Origin: Xanthobacter sp. NM-59
Lineage (GTDB): Bacteria > Pseudomonadota > Alphaproteobacteria > Rhizobiales > Xanthobacteraceae
Direction of reading: 5' to 3'
NCBI RefSeq assembly: GCF_021401125.1
Contig: NZ_JACBFQ010000007.1
Span: 1-64,000, forward strand
DNA: 64,000 nt
This document shows, piece by piece, positions 63,152 through 64,000 of this stretch; position 1 is the first letter of the stretch; the number at the start of each line of letters is the position of its first letter. A model generated the notes under the pieces. The model saw only the letters and a list, made by a program, of their open reading frames with translations, had not been told where the DNA came from and ran no database searches. A program made the position numbers and the translations under genes.

Positions 63152-64000
63152 ATGCTTATTCGCAGTCAAAACCTGGGCCTGACGATTGCCTATGTGGCCA
63201 TCGCCGGCATCTGGCTGCTGTTTCCCGAGGTGTTCCTCGCCCGCATGATCGGCGCCGACACGGCCGCCGTGATGTCGCCGTATCGCAACGCGCTGTTCCT
63301 GGCCTTCTCGGCTCCCCTGCTGCTGCTGGTGCTGCAGCGCGTACGCGGCGCCAATCCCGGAGAGAGGGCCTTCCGGCCGAAGCTGGTGCACGCGGCCATC
63401 CTGGCCCTTGCACTCAGCATCGCCGTGGTGGCGGGCATCGCCTATACCTACGACATGACCTCGCGGCGGCTGATCAATGACAACCGCCGCTATCTGGCCA
63501 GCCTCACCGAGGTTCAAAGCCGAACGCTGAACCGCCAGCGCACCATGCGGATGACGACCACAGAGGCGCTGGCCTCGGCTCCGGTGCTGGCCGACGTCGC
63601 TCGCCTGCGCCAGGGCGGTGCGGATGTCGCGGCCGCCCGCACGATGCTGCAGCGCGCCACCAATACCGCCGACTTCCTGGCCTTCAACGTCCTGGACGCA
63701 AGCGGCCAGGTCCTCTTCCACACCGGCGAGCCCGGCCTTCCGCCACCGGATCTCGCCGGGGCGCTGCGCGAGGCCGTGGAGACCCGCCGCCCCGTGCTCA
63801 TCCCGCTGTGGAAGGCGGGGGAAGGCGATATCCGAACAGGCATCCTCGCGCCGATCATCGACGGTTCGGATCAGGCCGCGCCGGTGCGTGGCGCGCTGAT
63901 TTCCGAGACGTCGGCGCCGCAATTCCTGTTCCCGGTCCTCACCGGTGCCCTCGCCGGCTCACGCACGACCGACGTCTTCCTCATTCGCCCGGCCGGAGAG
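63152..64000 (+). CDS. Membrane-bound sensor protein, N-terminal part
   Basis: Starts at ATG 63152 (MLIRSQNLGLTIAYVAIAGI) and runs off the right edge, so only about 283 residues are visible. Helices near 10-25, 45-63 and 76-97 are arranged as in many sensor kinases or GGDEF proteins (IWLLFPEVFLARMIG then YRNALFLAFSAPLLLLVLQR). After the third helix a periplasmic sensory domain begins YDMTSRRLINDNRRYLASLT with SGQVLFHTGEPGLPPP, resembling a double-Cache or CHASE-like fold. The output domain lies beyond the window. No ligand can be named. Confidence 0.75.
   Translation, partial: MLIRSQNLGLTIAYVAIAGIWLLFPEVFLARMIGADTAAVMSPYRNALFLAFSAPLLLLVLQRVRGANPGERAFRPKLVHAAILALALSIAVVAGIAYTYDMTSRRLINDNRRYLASLTEVQSRTLNRQRTMRMTTTEALASAPVLADVARLRQGGADVAAARTMLQRATNTADFLAFNVLDASGQVLFHTGEPGLPPPDLAGALREAVETRRPVLIPLWKAGEGDIRTGILAPIIDGSDQAAPVRGALISETSAPQFLFPVLTGALAGSRTTDVFLIRPAGE

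Overview
The window is about 64 kb of GC-rich DNA from an alphaproteobacterium of the order Hyphomicrobiales. Xanthobacteraceae (Xanthobacter, Azorhizobium, Ancylobacter) is my best guess. The evidence is the cox operon order with a small CoxF-like gene, a livHMGF cluster with an extra small membrane protein before livK, a divergent DUF1127/LysR pair, and dispersed palindromic intergenic repeats built around ACCGGTTCGC. No rRNA, phage, IS element or CRISPR array is visible. One tRNA, tRNA-Leu(UAA), is present.

Layout. At the left edge (1-262, minus) is the start of an SBF-like symporter. Positions 757-6482 hold a complete branched-chain amino acid ABC transporter operon (livH-M-G-F, a small membrane protein, livK) ending in a strong terminator. 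Next come ccdA (minus), a P1/S58-family peptidase, a small membrane protein with a possible 12-residue leader peptide, and a DadA-like FAD oxidoreductase (minus). Positions 10720-17527 (minus) are an aa3 cytochrome c oxidase operon: ctaC, ctaD, ctaB, a coxF-like gene, ctaG, ctaE, DUF983 and SURF1. Then follow an IalB-family secreted protein, a CPA2 K+/H+ antiporter with a TrkA-N domain, a DUF937 protein, the DUF1127/LysR pair, a photolyase, cysK and a 3-mercaptopyruvate sulfurtransferase.

The accessory core is 27559-50815. It holds a KpsC-like capsule protein, a pyruvyl transferase, two GT4 glycosyltransferases, a 2495-residue fully reducing type I polyketide/fatty-acid synthase (RkpA/WcbR type), a translationally coupled PLP-dependent alpha-oxoamine synthase (RkpG/WcbT type), an LTA-synthase-like phosphotransferase, a ceramide-glucosyltransferase-like GT2, a cytochrome P450, a methyltransferase, and rfbB/rfbD. 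My reading is a capsule or glycolipid locus with a dedicated long-chain lipid made by sphingoid-base-like chemistry: the synthase makes a saturated acyl chain on its own ACP, and the oxoamine synthase releases it by decarboxylative condensation with an amino acid. The GT21-like enzyme, GT4 enzymes, P450, methyltransferase and phosphotransferase could then decorate the lipid or the attached glycan. This chemistry is inferred, not shown.

The right part returns to ordinary genes: a ferredoxin-NADP reductase, a TrxR-like flavoprotein without a CxxC, a NitT/TauT-type ABC operon divergent from an orphan amino-acid-type binding protein, a CorA/ZntB-like metal transporter, a GT39-like membrane glycosyltransferase, Fe-type superoxide dismutase, a Pro/Ala-rich membrane-anchored protein, tRNA-Leu, an A-type Fe-S carrier, and the N-terminus of a membrane sensor running off the right edge. 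Five copies of the palindromic repeat lie at about 9.3, 22.4, 43.1, 52.85 and 56.95 kb.
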